Positions 45,114 to 54,016 of a stretch of 64,000 bases of DNA are shown here, one piece after another (position 1 is the stretch's first letter; each line of letters begins with the position of its first letter). Position numbers and translations under genes: made by a program. A model generated the notes under the pieces. It saw only the letters and a program-made list of their open reading frames with translations. It searched no databases and was not told the origin of the DNA. The DNA is from Verrucomicrobiia bacterium (GTDB lineage: Bacteria; Verrucomicrobiota; Verrucomicrobiia; Limisphaerales; CAIMTB01): positions 1-64,000 of the forward strand of contig JAHCBA010000023.1 of the NCBI GenBank assembly GCA_019634625.1, read 5' to 3'.

Positions 45114-48095
45114 TCATGCCTTCGGATGCGCCCAGATGCGGCCGAACTTCCCATCATTCCGCGGCCGGAGGCCGCCCCAGGCCGGGTCCTTCCTCTTGAA
45201 CTCCTCGCGCAGAAAACGGATCAGCTTCAAGTCCTCTTCCACCAGTTTGCCAAAGCCCAGGCTGCCTGTGCTCCCGAACATCTCCGGCTGGGTTGCTTCC
45301 AGTGCGCCCTTTCGATCCAGCAGAAGACGCCTGGAGTGGTCCGGGATGGCGGCGGCGACTTCCTTGATGACCCCCCGTTGTCGGGAGACCTCCGCGGCCA
45401 GATTCCTGGCGTCCTGCGGTTCAATCAGGCCGCCGGCGGCTGTCACCAGCCCTCCGATGGCGCCCGCACCGCCAGCAGTCAGAGCCAGCGTGGCCCAACT
45501 GCCCCACGTGAGCGCCCGGCGCACGCCTTGCAGCCACTCGCCCGGGAGTGTGATCGTCTCGCTGCCCTTGAAGCCCCTGCCCTCGTCCTTCTGATCCTTC
45601 AGTTCCCTGAACAGAGGAACCGGCCTTCGGCTCGCCTCGCACCAGACAGTCATGCGGAACGTCATGTGCGTCCACCTTTCCAGGTTCGGCCTCCACCAGA
45701 CTTCTCCCTTCTCACCCGGTACGGGAATCACGCTGAAGAGCCGCGGACCGTCTTTCCATTCGCTGGTGAAGGCGTCCAGGATGCCGTCCCCCTGCATCTG
45801 GATGACCTCCCTCAAGCTGGCAATATCCTCCCGCGTGGCAGCGCCTTCCTCGCGAATGACGGCAGCCAGGTTCGCTTCCATCTCGGCCACTCGCGTGGTC
45901 AACGCTTCCAGGACGGGCGGCACGACGGCGCGCAGACTGAGCAACTCCCGGATCGAGACGTACTTCTTGCACGTTTCGCAGCGGACAGACCGGTTGCCGG
46001 CACGGTCCGCTTCCGCGCAGTCCTCCATTGAAATCAGCCCTGAATCTGGTTTGCCCACCGCGCAAACCCGCCCACACGGCACAAACTCCACTTTCTCCAG
46101 GCCCAGCCCGCTCCAGTACCCATCGCCACGAACGCCGATGCGGTGGACGATGGAGTGCATCAACCCGTCTCCCAGCCGATGACGGACGGTGATGCGTAGC
46201 AGGGGACCATCGAGTTCGATCTTCCCGGCGCTTCCGTAGTCGTCCGTGACCAGCAGGCCGCGCTGCCAGTGCAGCGCCTTGTTGTAGTCGGCCCGGCCCA
46301 GCGAGAACTCCCGCAGCCGGAAAATGAGCAGGTAGATGATGTCCGGCACTTCCTCGTAGCCGATGCTGCCAACCTTGCGAAACGCGATGACTCGCACCGC
46401 CTCGGCTCCGTTCGGAGGGCTGATGTCCGTCCAGGTCGTGTCCACGTCGTGCCTGGGCCTGTCCTCGACCATCTGGGTCACCAGAAGCTGATGCCCCTGG
46501 CCAGTCTTCGCGCCTGCCATCCGGGGGCGATAAGCCAGTTCGTTGATCTCCATGAGTTCGATCAACGCCTCGTACGTGTCCGGTTCGTAACCCGGGGTGT
46601 TGTCGCGTCCTGGCCCACGCCACACACGTTCCAGCTTGAGGATGTCCACCAGGCCGTGGGCCAGCCGGGTGTGCTCGTCGTCCACCAGCCGCGCCACGGC
46701 CCGGCACAGCCAGTCGGGATTCAGGATCACCACGTCTTCGCCAGCGGGAATATCCTCACGCCAAAGCAGGGCGCCAATGTAGTGGCCGGTGCGGATGACT
46801 TGTCGCTGTTCCTGTGCCTCCCCGATCCCGTGCCGCGCGCAGATGTCGCTGATCTGCCGCCAGCGCAGAAAGGCGACGCCCGAGTTCGACAGTTCGTCCA
46901 GCACCTTCGCCCAGCCGGGGAGCCAGGTGTGGGTGCACTTGCTGCGCTTTTCCTGCGCCACCGTGGCCAGCAGTACGCGCATCTCCGGAATGCCCGTCCC
47001 ATCCCTGCTGTCCACGGCCACCATGGCCCGGATCATCTCGCCGTGTCTGGATTGCAGTTCTTGCAGGGTCAGGGCCTTGTCCGGCTGGCAGTCCTTATCG
47101 TTGCAGCGGGTCGAAACCACGATCACCGTGGCGTCGCCGCCCGTCCGGCGCCCGACCAGCTCGATCCATTCGTGGAGCTTTTGAACGCTGGCGCCCTGGC
47201 GCGGCATGGTCACCACCAGGTACAGCGCCGACGGCGTGAAAAACATCTGGTGCGTATGCTGGTAGTGCTCCTGCCCGCCCATGTCCCAGAGCGTGAGGTC
47301 GATCACGTCCATACGCGGCCCGGACTTCCTCGCACGTTCCGCGAGAGTCACGAAATCCCCGGTCAGGCCAAGATGCAGGCGTTCCCGGCTCATGCCGTCC
47401 GTGCTTTCCCCCCCTGCCTGGAACGGTTCGCCCCGTAGCGCGCGTTGCAGACAGGTCTTGCCGTTCTCCTGCGGTCCCACCAGCACCACCTTGCCCACAC
47501 ACTGGGTCACGGAGACTTCTTCCGCTGCGCGTCCCAGGTGTTCTCGAAGGGACTTCCATCCCTCCTCCTTCCACACCGCGCGAAGGTCCGGAGCCAGCGA
47601 CTTCTCATCGAGACCGACGTGTTCCAAGGCCTCCAGCCGGGCCATCGCCGCCGGCAGACTGGCTGTCTCGCAGCCGGTGATGTCCAGTTCCACCAACGAC
47701 CTCAGATCGCCGATGCGGTCCGGCAGTTTCGTCAGTGCGTTCCCGCGCAGGTAAAGCCTTTGGAGGTTCGTCAGGTTCCCGATGGATCCCGGCAACGTCT
47801 CGATCCGGTTGAAATTCAGCCCCAGCCAGACCAGGCCGGTGAAGCCGGTCACACACTCCGGCAGCTCGGTGAGCCGGTTTCCCGTCAGGTCCAGGTAGCG
47901 GAGGTGCGGCAGGCTCGCCAGGCTGATGCCTGCCAGGTCGCGCTCGGGTACCTCGAACGGGGCGGAAAGATCCGCGTCGGTCAAATCGAGGCCGGCGAGG
48001 TTGAGATGGTCGTGCCGCTGGACAAGTTCGCCGTTCTCGACCGCAAGACAGTCGGCGATGATGCGCTGGAAGGGCTTGAGTTCTGAGCCGCTCAT
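45114..48095 (-). CDS. Roco-family protein: LRR - Roc GTPase - COR
   Basis: A 993-residue protein. Leucine-rich repeats occupy residues about 60-165 (LPHLRYLDLTGNRLTELPE and similar 23-residue steps). The Roc GTPase follows: P-loop GPQENGKT (207-214), switch II DMGGQE (271-276), and TRCND (329-333) in place of NKxD. The COR region spans about 400-640. A Cys cluster (CGRVC..., CETC) near 660-700 may bind zinc. Near 850-880 a hydrophobic stretch (ATLALTAGGAGAIGGLVTAAGG) could be a membrane segment. Roco proteins are dimeric nucleotide-driven switches. The ATG at 48095 overlaps the stop of the small gene upstream by four bases, so its translation is coupled to that gene. Signalling output is unknown. 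Confidence 0.9.
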   Translation of the reverse strand: MSGSELKPFQRIIADCLAVENGELVQRHDHLNLAGLDLTDADLSAPFEVPERDLAGISLASLPHLRYLDLTGNRLTELPECVTGFTGLVWLGLNFNRIETLPGSIGNLTNLQRLYLRGNALTKLPDRIGDLRSLVELDITGCETASLPAAMARLEALEHVGLDEKSLAPDLRAVWKEEGWKSLREHLGRAAEEVSVTQCVGKVVLVGPQENGKTCLQRALRGEPFQAGGESTDGMSRERLHLGLTGDFVTLAERARKSGPRMDVIDLTLWDMGGQEHYQHTHQMFFTPSALYLVVTMPRQGASVQKLHEWIELVGRRTGGDATVIVVSTRCNDKDCQPDKALTLQELQSRHGEMIRAMVAVDSRDGTGIPEMRVLLATVAQEKRSKCTHTWLPGWAKVLDELSNSGVAFLRWRQISDICARHGIGEAQEQRQVIRTGHYIGALLWREDIPAGEDVVILNPDWLCRAVARLVDDEHTRLAHGLVDILKLERVWRGPGRDNTPGYEPDTYEALIELMEINELAYRPRMAGAKTGQGHQLLVTQMVEDRPRHDVDTTWTDISPPNGAEAVRVIAFRKVGSIGYEEVPDIIYLLIFRLREFSLGRADYNKALHWQRGLLVTDDYGSAGKIELDGPLLRITVRHRLGDGLMHSIVHRIGVRGDGYWSGLGLEKVEFVPCGRVCAVGKPDSGLISMEDCAEADRAGNRSVRCETCKKYVSIRELLSLRAVVPPVLEALTTRVAEMEANLAAVIREEGAATREDIASLREVIQMQGDGILDAFTSEWKDGPRLFSVIPVPGEKGEVWWRPNLERWTHMTFRMTVWCEASRRPVPLFRELKDQKDEGRGFKGSETITLPGEWLQGVRRALTWGSWATLALTAGGAGAIGGLVTAAGGLIEPQDARNLAAEVSRQRGVIKEVAAAIPDHSRRLLLDRKGALEATQPEMFGSTGSLGFGKLVEEDLKLIRFLREEFKRKDPAWGGLRPRNDGKFGRIWAHPKA

Positions 48096-48316
48096 GATGG
48101 AGCAATTCCAACTTTCGCTGTCCCGCCTCCAGGGAACGGGCCCGTGACGGAGGGACCGTCCAGATACTCCACACAGAAGGCCCAGGAACCTTCCTTGCCC
48201 GCTTCACACCCCTGCCGGGTCACCCGCACCACCCGGTGCGACCGCACAAAGGGGTTCAAGGGCGCGGCCACTTCCGGGCTGGCGTCGGCCGGCACTTGAA
48301 AGAACGCAAAGGCCAT
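48092..48316 (-). CDS. Shortened retroelement-accessory-like protein
   Basis: A 74-residue protein, MAFAFFQVPADASPEVAAPL..., with LNPFVRSHRVV and WAFCVEYLDG. This N-terminal pattern (F..VP..., LN.FLR.HRV, W.FCVEYLDG) is, from memory, that of small accessory proteins encoded beside reverse transcriptases of diversity-generating retroelements; full-length members continue with an HRDC domain. Here the frame stops after GGGTAKVGIAPS, so the HRDC half is missing. The stop overlaps the Roco start (ATGA), and the FGE-like gene ends 20 bases before. It may be a remnant or a domesticated N-domain. The family assignment is unverified. Confidence 0.7.
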   Translation of the reverse strand: MAFAFFQVPADASPEVAAPLNPFVRSHRVVRVTRQGCEAGKEGSWAFCVEYLDGPSVTGPFPGGGTAKVGIAPS

Positions 48317-48336
48317 GTTTTCAGAAATCTTCGCCG

Positions 48337-49065
48337 CTACGCGGCGGAAGCCCGGCCTCCGGCCTCGATCCGGACTGGATTGCCGGTGGAACTGGGGCAG
48401 GGCCGGAAGCCGATGGCACGGTTGCGGTTGATTGGGGCGCTGCCGAAGCGGAAGGCGGATCGCGTGTATCTGCAGTCGAAGAACCAAGAGCCGCCGCGAA
48501 GCACGCGGGCCCCGCCCTCATAGACATCCTCACACCACTCCCAGAGCTGGCCGTGCATGTCGTGCAGACCCCAGGCATTCGGTGGGAAGCTGCCTTCTGT
48601 AATCGTGCGCTCCCGATAAAGCCACTGGAAGGCTTCGCGTCCGCTGCCGCAGGGATGGTTGCCGTCGAAATTCGCCATCTGGCTGTTCAAGCATCGGCCG
48701 GAACCGATGCCGAAGGGCGTGATCGTGCCTGCCCGACAGGCGTATTCCCACCCGGCTTCCGTCGGCAGGCGCAAGCCGGTCTTTTGGCAGAACTCCTGGG
48801 CGTCGTTCCACGAGACTCTGTCCACGGGATGCAGGTCCCTTTTCCCGCGCCGGCCGGGGTTCTCACCCATGACGGCCAGCCATTGCTGCTGGTTGACGGG
48901 ATATTGCGCCAGCCAGAATCCCTCGGAGAACGTCCAGGCGCGCTGTTCTTCATTGGCACCGCGCTCCGGTTCATCCGGCGGACTGCCCATGACGAACGGC
49001 TTGCCGGGCGGTGTGGGCGGGCACCAGCAGAGGACCATCGACACGGGCGGATTGCCCACCCTCAT
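48337..49065 (-). CDS. FGE-sulfatase/SUMF1-domain protein, likely retroelement variable protein
   Basis: A 242-residue protein with a formylglycine-generating-enzyme (C-type-lectin) fold: PFVMGSPPDEPERGANEEQ, FWLAQYPVNQQQW, PVDRVSWNDAQEFCQKTG, LRLPTEAGWEYACRAG, LHDMHGQLWEWCEDVY and RVLRGGSW. The C-terminus, RSAFRFGSAPINRNRAIGFR, is where diversity-generating retroelements place their variable region. It probably lacks sulfatase-activating function and serves as a ligand-binding scaffold. The start is uncertain; ATG 49065 has GGAG four bases before it, while 49155 is an alternative. It is the first gene of a three-gene run with the accessory-like and Roco genes. A 240-base stretch upstream (49092-49331) has no gene. 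Confidence 0.82.
   Translation of the reverse strand: MRVGNPPVSMVLCWCPPTPPGKPFVMGSPPDEPERGANEEQRAWTFSEGFWLAQYPVNQQQWLAVMGENPGRRGKRDLHPVDRVSWNDAQEFCQKTGLRLPTEAGWEYACRAGTITPFGIGSGRCLNSQMANFDGNHPCGSGREAFQWLYRERTITEGSFPPNAWGLHDMHGQLWEWCEDVYEGGARVLRGGSWFFDCRYTRSAFRFGSAPINRNRAIGFRPCPSSTGNPVRIEAGGRASAA
48394..48507 (-). other. Candidate variable region at the 3' end of the FGE-like gene
   Basis: Between RVLRGGSW (48507-48484) and IGFRPC (48414-48397), 23 codons (48483-48415) carry mostly NNC codons, such as TTC, TTC, GAC, TGC, TAC, TTC, GGC, AGC, ATC, AAC. These are the products expected when AAC codons of a template repeat are changed at adenines. The flanking anchors match those of known variable proteins. 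Wobble C is frequent throughout this genome, so codon use alone is weak support. No template repeat was found in the window. Confidence 0.6.
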
Positions 49066-49331
49066 CACGCTCCGCTGGCCGGGGAACTCGCCGGTAAGGC
49101 CGGGCCGCCACTCAACAGCTCTCACAAGACTGCGAGCCCGTGCGGGAGGGTGCATGTCGCGGAGCGTACACACGCCCACCACAGGGTCCAGCCCCGCACG
49201 GTGCATGGCCGGGAAATCGACCGCCCGGCAGACCGAGACGCTCCCAACAACCATGGGGCGGACCGGCTCGCGCCAATCCGCCCCATGCGTCAATCCCCAC
49301 CGGCCTTCACGCGGAAGGCCGAGCAGCGGGC

Positions 49332-52300
49332 TCAATCCCGCCTGGACCGCAGGTATCGCGCCGCGTCGGTCGTGGGCACAACCATCGGACTTTGCGATTC
49401 CTGGGCGATCACCTGCCACGGTCCCTGCACCGTCGCGGCCGCCTCCAACGCCCCGGTCCACACCACCCGCAGACCGCCGGCTTCCCGGCTGATCTGAATC
49501 TCAGGTTGTTCGACACCCGGCGTCAGCAGCGTGCCCGCCCGGTAGGCGCGGATCGCCAACGGATTGGTTGTGTCGTTGAGCAGGTGCAGCCCCCGGTCCC
49601 GCACGGAGAACAGCTCAAGAATCGCACCGGGCTCCTGCCGCCGGTACCGGTGGAACCACAGGACCCGGATCGGATAATACCCGGCCTCGGGGGCGACCAC
49701 GTCGAAGAACTGATTCCGACCGAAGTAGGTGGGAACCCGCGTCGGATCTTCCGAGTTGTCGAACAGGCTCAGCACCGGCCCGGTCGCGCTCAGCCCCGCC
49801 GTCGCCTTGTGCCCGCTCTCGCTGTACAGCCCCAGCTTGTGACTGCCTGCGGACAGTTCGAGATAGGTCAGGATCTCAATGACCCGGCCCTCCGCCGTGG
49901 TGGCGTACTGGTGCGGGAACGGATCGTCGTCCGGGAAGTTCAGACTCGCCGAATCACCCGGCGCCAGTTCGTACCAGTTGATCACCCCCTCGACGACGGT
50001 CGGATCGCCCTTCCACGGGCCTTCCCATTCGAGATTGGCCTCGTTGTAGTACGGACTCCCGCCCTCCGGGGCCAGTTCGCCCCGCAACTGTCGCTCCGCC
50101 AGCTCCGCCACGCCGCCATGCACCTCGCGGGCCCCGTCCGCTGTCTGGTCCGACGAGATCTGTGTGACATACACCACGAACCCGCCATGGGCCGTGTTGA
50201 CGGTGCTCAACCGCCCGGCCGCTGGCAGGACCGTGTACGGCCCGACAAGGAACACAAAGTCGCGCGACTGCACCTCCCCGCCGACCGACGCCGTCAGTCG
50301 CAACGTATGGGTGCTGTTGGCTGGAAGCAGCGTCCCGTGGACGCCCGTGACCCGCGTCAATCCACCCGTCTTGGTCGCCTCCGAGGTGACAGCCGTGCCG
50401 TTCAGCGCCACCTGGACCGATGCCGGATCGAGTTGCCGGGCCCCTTCGTCCTCGAGCCGGATGCTGAATCCGTAGGCGTCCCCTTCGAACACGGTCGCCA
50501 GGTCGATGCCCGAGGCCCCGCCTTCACTGAGGGTCAGTTCCGCCGACTCCATCCAGTCCACCTTCCATCCTTCGGAAGCGCCCTCCTGGAAGGCTGACAC
50601 CGCAATCGTCTGGCCCAGGGAGAGGCCCAGCGCCGCCAGCGGGAGACGCACTTCCATGGTGTCACCGCTATGTTCCACCTCGAACCCGCTCAGGATGACG
50701 GTGTCCTCATCGAGCGGGTCATACACCTGGCGCCCGTCGAAATTCCCGTTGCGCCATCCCACCATCACCACCCGCTCGGTGCCCACGGGCCGGCTCACGC
50801 CGGTCGCGTTGCCTTCATACTCGGCATTGCTCCGGCCCGTCGCCGGATTGTTGTCGGTGTCGAGCAGCCAGTGATAGTAGTGCCGGTTCACCATCCCTTC
50901 GGCCGTGTCCTCCACCGCCGGCAGAATCGTCCCGTACACCGTCATCCGCAGCACCAGCTGCCCGCCCGCCAGGGTCGCCTCGATCCTCTTCAGGTCGCCG
51001 TTGGCATCTCCCATGTCCTCCGGATCCTCCACCACCGCCACCGGGGCCATCGACGCCTCGTCGGAGGTGAGCGTCAGTTCCGCCGATTCGATCCAATCCA
51101 CCGCCCACCCGTCCGATGCCCCCTCCTGGAACGCCGAGACGGACACCGTCTGCCCAAGCGCCACGCCCAGCGCCTCGAGTGGAATCACAGCGGTCAGGGT
51201 GTTGCCGGCCGCATGGTACCGGAACCCGGTCAGAATCGCGGTGCTCTCGTCCAGCGGATCGTACACCTCGATCCCGTTCGGCTTCCCGTCCCTCCAGCCG
51301 ATCATCACCACCCGTTCGGTGCCGACCGGTCGGGAGACCCCCGTCGCATTCCCCTCGTACTCCGCGTTGCTGCGTCCCGTGGCGGGGTTGTTGTCGGTGT
51401 CGATCAGCCAGTGATAGTAATAGCGGTTCGACATCCCTTCGGCGGTGTTCGCCGTGGACGGCGCCGCCACGCCATCCACCGTCATCGACAGGTGCAGCTC
51501 ACCACCCGCCACATGGGCTGTGATGCCCCGGATGTCCCCGCTCGGGTCCGCCATGTCCTTCGGATCCGCCACCGCCGCCACCGGGATGTCCGGGCCGTCG
51601 ATCGTCCACTCCACGGATTCCGCCCAGTCCACCGCCCATCCGTCTGAAGCGCCCTCCTGAAATGCGGACAGCGACACGGTCTGGCCCCGCACCACCCCGA
51701 GCGCCGACATCGGCACCACCGCCACCAGCGAATTGCCGCCCACCTGGAACGGGAACCCCGTCAGAATCGCCGTGTCCTCATCCAACGGATCGTACACCTC
51801 GATCCCGTTCGGACGCCCGTCGCGCCACCCGATCATGATCACCCGCTCGGATCCGATGGCCCGCGTCACCCCGGTGGCATTCCCCTCATACTCGGCGTTG
51901 CTCCGCCCCGTCGCCGGGTTGTTGTCGGTGTCGAGCAGCCAGTGATAGTAGTAACGGTTCGATTTCTCGGCCGGCGTGTTTTCGACCGACGGCGCCGCGA
52001 CGCCGTGAACGCTCATCCACAGGACCACCCGGTCCCCCTGGGCGTACGCCGCGATGCTGCGGATGTCCCCGCTCGGGTCCCCCAGGTCCGCCGGATCCCC
52101 CACCCTCGCCACCGTGCCCGGCGGCCCGTCCGCAGTCAGCACCACGGATTCCGTCCAGTCCACCGCCCAACCGTCCGACGCGCCCTCCTGGAACGCCGCC
52201 AGACCGAACGTCTGTCCCCGCACCAGCCCCAGCGCCGAAAGCGGGACCACTGCCGTCAGACTGTTGCCGCTCGCCAGGAACGGAAAGTCCGCGAGGATCG

Positions 52301-52718
52301 TCGTGCCCTCGTCCAGCGGATCATACACCTCGACGCCATTCGGCCGGCCGTCCCGCCATCCGATCATCACCACCCGCTCCGCGCCGATCGGCTGCGTCAC
52401 GCCCGTCGCGTTTCCCTCATACTCCGCGTTGCTCCGCCCCGTCGCCGGGTTGTTGTCCGTGTCCAGGAGCCAGTGGTAGTAATAGCGGTTCGACATCCCT
52501 TCCGGGGTCTGCCCGACCGACGGCGCCGCCACGCCGTCCACGGTCATGCTGAGGAAGAGCACGTCTCCCCGCACCCGGGCCCCGATGCTGCGGATGTCCC
52601 CGCTGCTGTCGGCCATGTCCTTCGGATCGGTCACCAGCACCTCGCCGCCTGTCGCGCCCGAGGCATTCGCCCCGGCCAGACCCACCGCAAGGGCCATTCC
52701 CAACAGCCATCGACGCAT
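49332..52718 (-). CDS. Secreted protein with four tandem repeats and a PA14-like C-terminal module
   Basis: A 1128-residue exoprotein with signal peptide MRRWLLGMALAVGLAGANA. Four repeats of about 177-180 residues follow (about 25-740), each with NRYYYHWLLDTDNNPATGRS, AEYEGNATGV, YDPLDE and AFQEGASDGWAVDW. Each repeat looks like a beta-sandwich with Asp-rich DTDNN loops that may bind calcium. A linker beta domain is followed by a PA14-like module (about 860-1080: ERQLRGELAPEGG, TYLELSAGSHKLGLYSESGHK), related to that of the lectin/LamG protein at 40006. The ATG at 52718 gives the best signal peptide; ATG 52775 with a GGAG site is an alternative. Function unknown, probably adhesion or polysaccharide binding. 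Confidence 0.85.
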   Translation of the reverse strand: MRRWLLGMALAVGLAGANASGATGGEVLVTDPKDMADSSGDIRSIGARVRGDVLFLSMTVDGVAAPSVGQTPEGMSNRYYYHWLLDTDNNPATGRSNAEYEGNATGVTQPIGAERVVMIGWRDGRPNGVEVYDPLDEGTTILADFPFLASGNSLTAVVPLSALGLVRGQTFGLAAFQEGASDGWAVDWTESVVLTADGPPGTVARVGDPADLGDPSGDIRSIAAYAQGDRVVLWMSVHGVAAPSVENTPAEKSNRYYYHWLLDTDNNPATGRSNAEYEGNATGVTRAIGSERVIMIGWRDGRPNGIEVYDPLDEDTAILTGFPFQVGGNSLVAVVPMSALGVVRGQTVSLSAFQEGASDGWAVDWAESVEWTIDGPDIPVAAVADPKDMADPSGDIRGITAHVAGGELHLSMTVDGVAAPSTANTAEGMSNRYYYHWLIDTDNNPATGRSNAEYEGNATGVSRPVGTERVVMIGWRDGKPNGIEVYDPLDESTAILTGFRYHAAGNTLTAVIPLEALGVALGQTVSVSAFQEGASDGWAVDWIESAELTLTSDEASMAPVAVVEDPEDMGDANGDLKRIEATLAGGQLVLRMTVYGTILPAVEDTAEGMVNRHYYHWLLDTDNNPATGRSNAEYEGNATGVSRPVGTERVVMVGWRNGNFDGRQVYDPLDEDTVILSGFEVEHSGDTMEVRLPLAALGLSLGQTIAVSAFQEGASEGWKVDWMESAELTLSEGGASGIDLATVFEGDAYGFSIRLEDEGARQLDPASVQVALNGTAVTSEATKTGGLTRVTGVHGTLLPANSTHTLRLTASVGGEVQSRDFVFLVGPYTVLPAAGRLSTVNTAHGGFVVYVTQISSDQTADGAREVHGGVAELAERQLRGELAPEGGSPYYNEANLEWEGPWKGDPTVVEGVINWYELAPGDSASLNFPDDDPFPHQYATTAEGRVIEILTYLELSAGSHKLGLYSESGHKATAGLSATGPVLSLFDNSEDPTRVPTYFGRNQFFDVVAPEAGYYPIRVLWFHRYRRQEPGAILELFSVRDRGLHLLNDTTNPLAIRAYRAGTLLTPGVEQPEIQISREAGGLRVVWTGALEAAATVQGPWQVIAQESQSPMVVPTTDAARYLRSRRD

Positions 52719-53144
52719 GCCTGCCCCTGCGCCATCCCCATCCCGGCCTTCCTGGTATTCTGTGTATAGTCTCATATCGGATGCTCCATCCCGCGCGGAC
52801 CACGCGCATGGTCATTCACCGCAATTGTAATCGAGTCACAGGTCCGCCCGAGGTGTTGCGAGGCTAGGAATGCACCCCCTCGCGTCAAGGACTGATTGGT
52901 GCGGACGACCGTCCCCGGAACCGCCGCAACCGCTGGGTGACGATTCATCGATTGGGAGGGTCGATCGTCTCGAACGGCCCGGCCCATGGCCGGCCCATTC
53001 CCGGGCGTCGCACACCTTCAACCTCCGTCTCGTCGCCGCACCCGCCCACCATCCCGTCGGGGGCATGATCGAATCGTCCTAGCCGGCGATTCGCTCGTTC
53101 TAGCCCGCCACACCCCGACATGCTCCCATCCCCACGCTCCTCCC
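52719..53144. other. Divergent intergenic region
   Basis: This 426-base gap separates the four-repeat exoprotein gene (minus) from the pilin-like gene (plus), so promoters for both must lie here. It is less GC-rich near 52755-52840 (TATTCTGTGTATAGTCTCAT). No inverted repeat, small gene or clear sigma-factor site could be picked out by eye. Confidence 0.5.
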
Positions 53145-53987
53145 ATGCATGCCGCCCCGATTCCTCAGCGCCCGGCCCCCGCCCGGCCGGGCTTCACACT
53201 CATCGAACTGCTGGTGGTCATCGCCATCATCGCCATCCTCGCCAGCATGCTCCTGCCCGCTCTCGCCCGGGCCCGCCTTAAGGCCCAGGGCATCGCCTGC
53301 TTGAACAACGCCAGGCAACTGGGCCTCGCCCACGTCCTCTACGCCACCGACTTCAATGACATCGCCCTCGGCCCCGTCGCCAGTGCCTCCGCCCCTGCCT
53401 GGTGCGAAGGCAACGTCCACTCCGTCCCCGATGCCATCAACGACCGCTTCCTCACTAACAGCCCCACCTGGCCCTACCTCTCCAGCCGCGACGTGTTCCG
53501 CTGCCAGGCCGACCGCGCCGGACTCCGCAGCGGCGGCAAGGTCGTCCTCCGCAACCGCAGCTACGCCATGAACGGGTTCATCGGCGACACCCGCACCCCG
53601 TGGGTCAGCCGCCACGCCGACGGCGCCAGCGCCATGTACCTCCGCGCCATCAAGTTCACGGACCTCAGCCACCCCGGCCCCTCCGAGGTATTCACCCTCG
53701 TGGACGAACACGAGAACAGCATCAACGACTCCCACTTCTTTCCCTTCGATGATCTGCGCCAATACAACAACAACCCCTGGCTCGACGCACCGTCCGGCCG
53801 CCACGGCAACGCCGCCGGATTCACCTTCGCCGACGGCCATGCCGAAATCCGCCGGTGGCGCAGCAACCTCGAGGGCTTTCAGCGACGCGGTCTCGAAGTG
53901 ATCCCCAACAACATCGCCTGGCTCCCACGCGCCCACCGCACCGACCACCAGTGGTTCGTCGATCACGTCGCCTCGCGCGCCCGCTAA
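53145..53987 (+). CDS. Type IV pilin-like / H-X9-DG-CTERM protein
   Basis: A 280-residue protein. After a short leader (PAPARPG) comes the prepilin cleavage and helix signature [17 protein letters not shown] at residues about 17-33, processed by a PilD-type peptidase after Gly. The C-terminal part carries [15 protein letters not shown] (H-X9-DG). This pair of features defines a large family of pseudopilin-like proteins in Verrucomicrobia and Planctomycetes with no clear role, commonly present in dozens of copies per genome. The ATG at 53145 gives a leader of the right length. It is monocistronic. Confidence 0.93.
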   Translation: MHAAPIPQRPAPARPGFTLIELLVVIAIIAILASMLLPALARARLKAQGIACLNNARQLGLAHVLYATDFNDIALGPVASASAPAWCEGNVHSVPDAINDRFLTNSPTWPYLSSRDVFRCQADRAGLRSGGKVVLRNRSYAMNGFIGDTRTPWVSRHADGASAMYLRAIKFTDLSHPGPSEVFTLVDEHENSINDSHFFPFDDLRQYNNNPWLDAPSGRHGNAAGFTFADGHAEIRRWRSNLEGFQRRGLEVIPNNIAWLPRAHRTDHQWFVDHVASRAR

Positions 53988-54016
53988 GCCGTATCCATGC
54001 ATTAAGGAGGCAAGCG

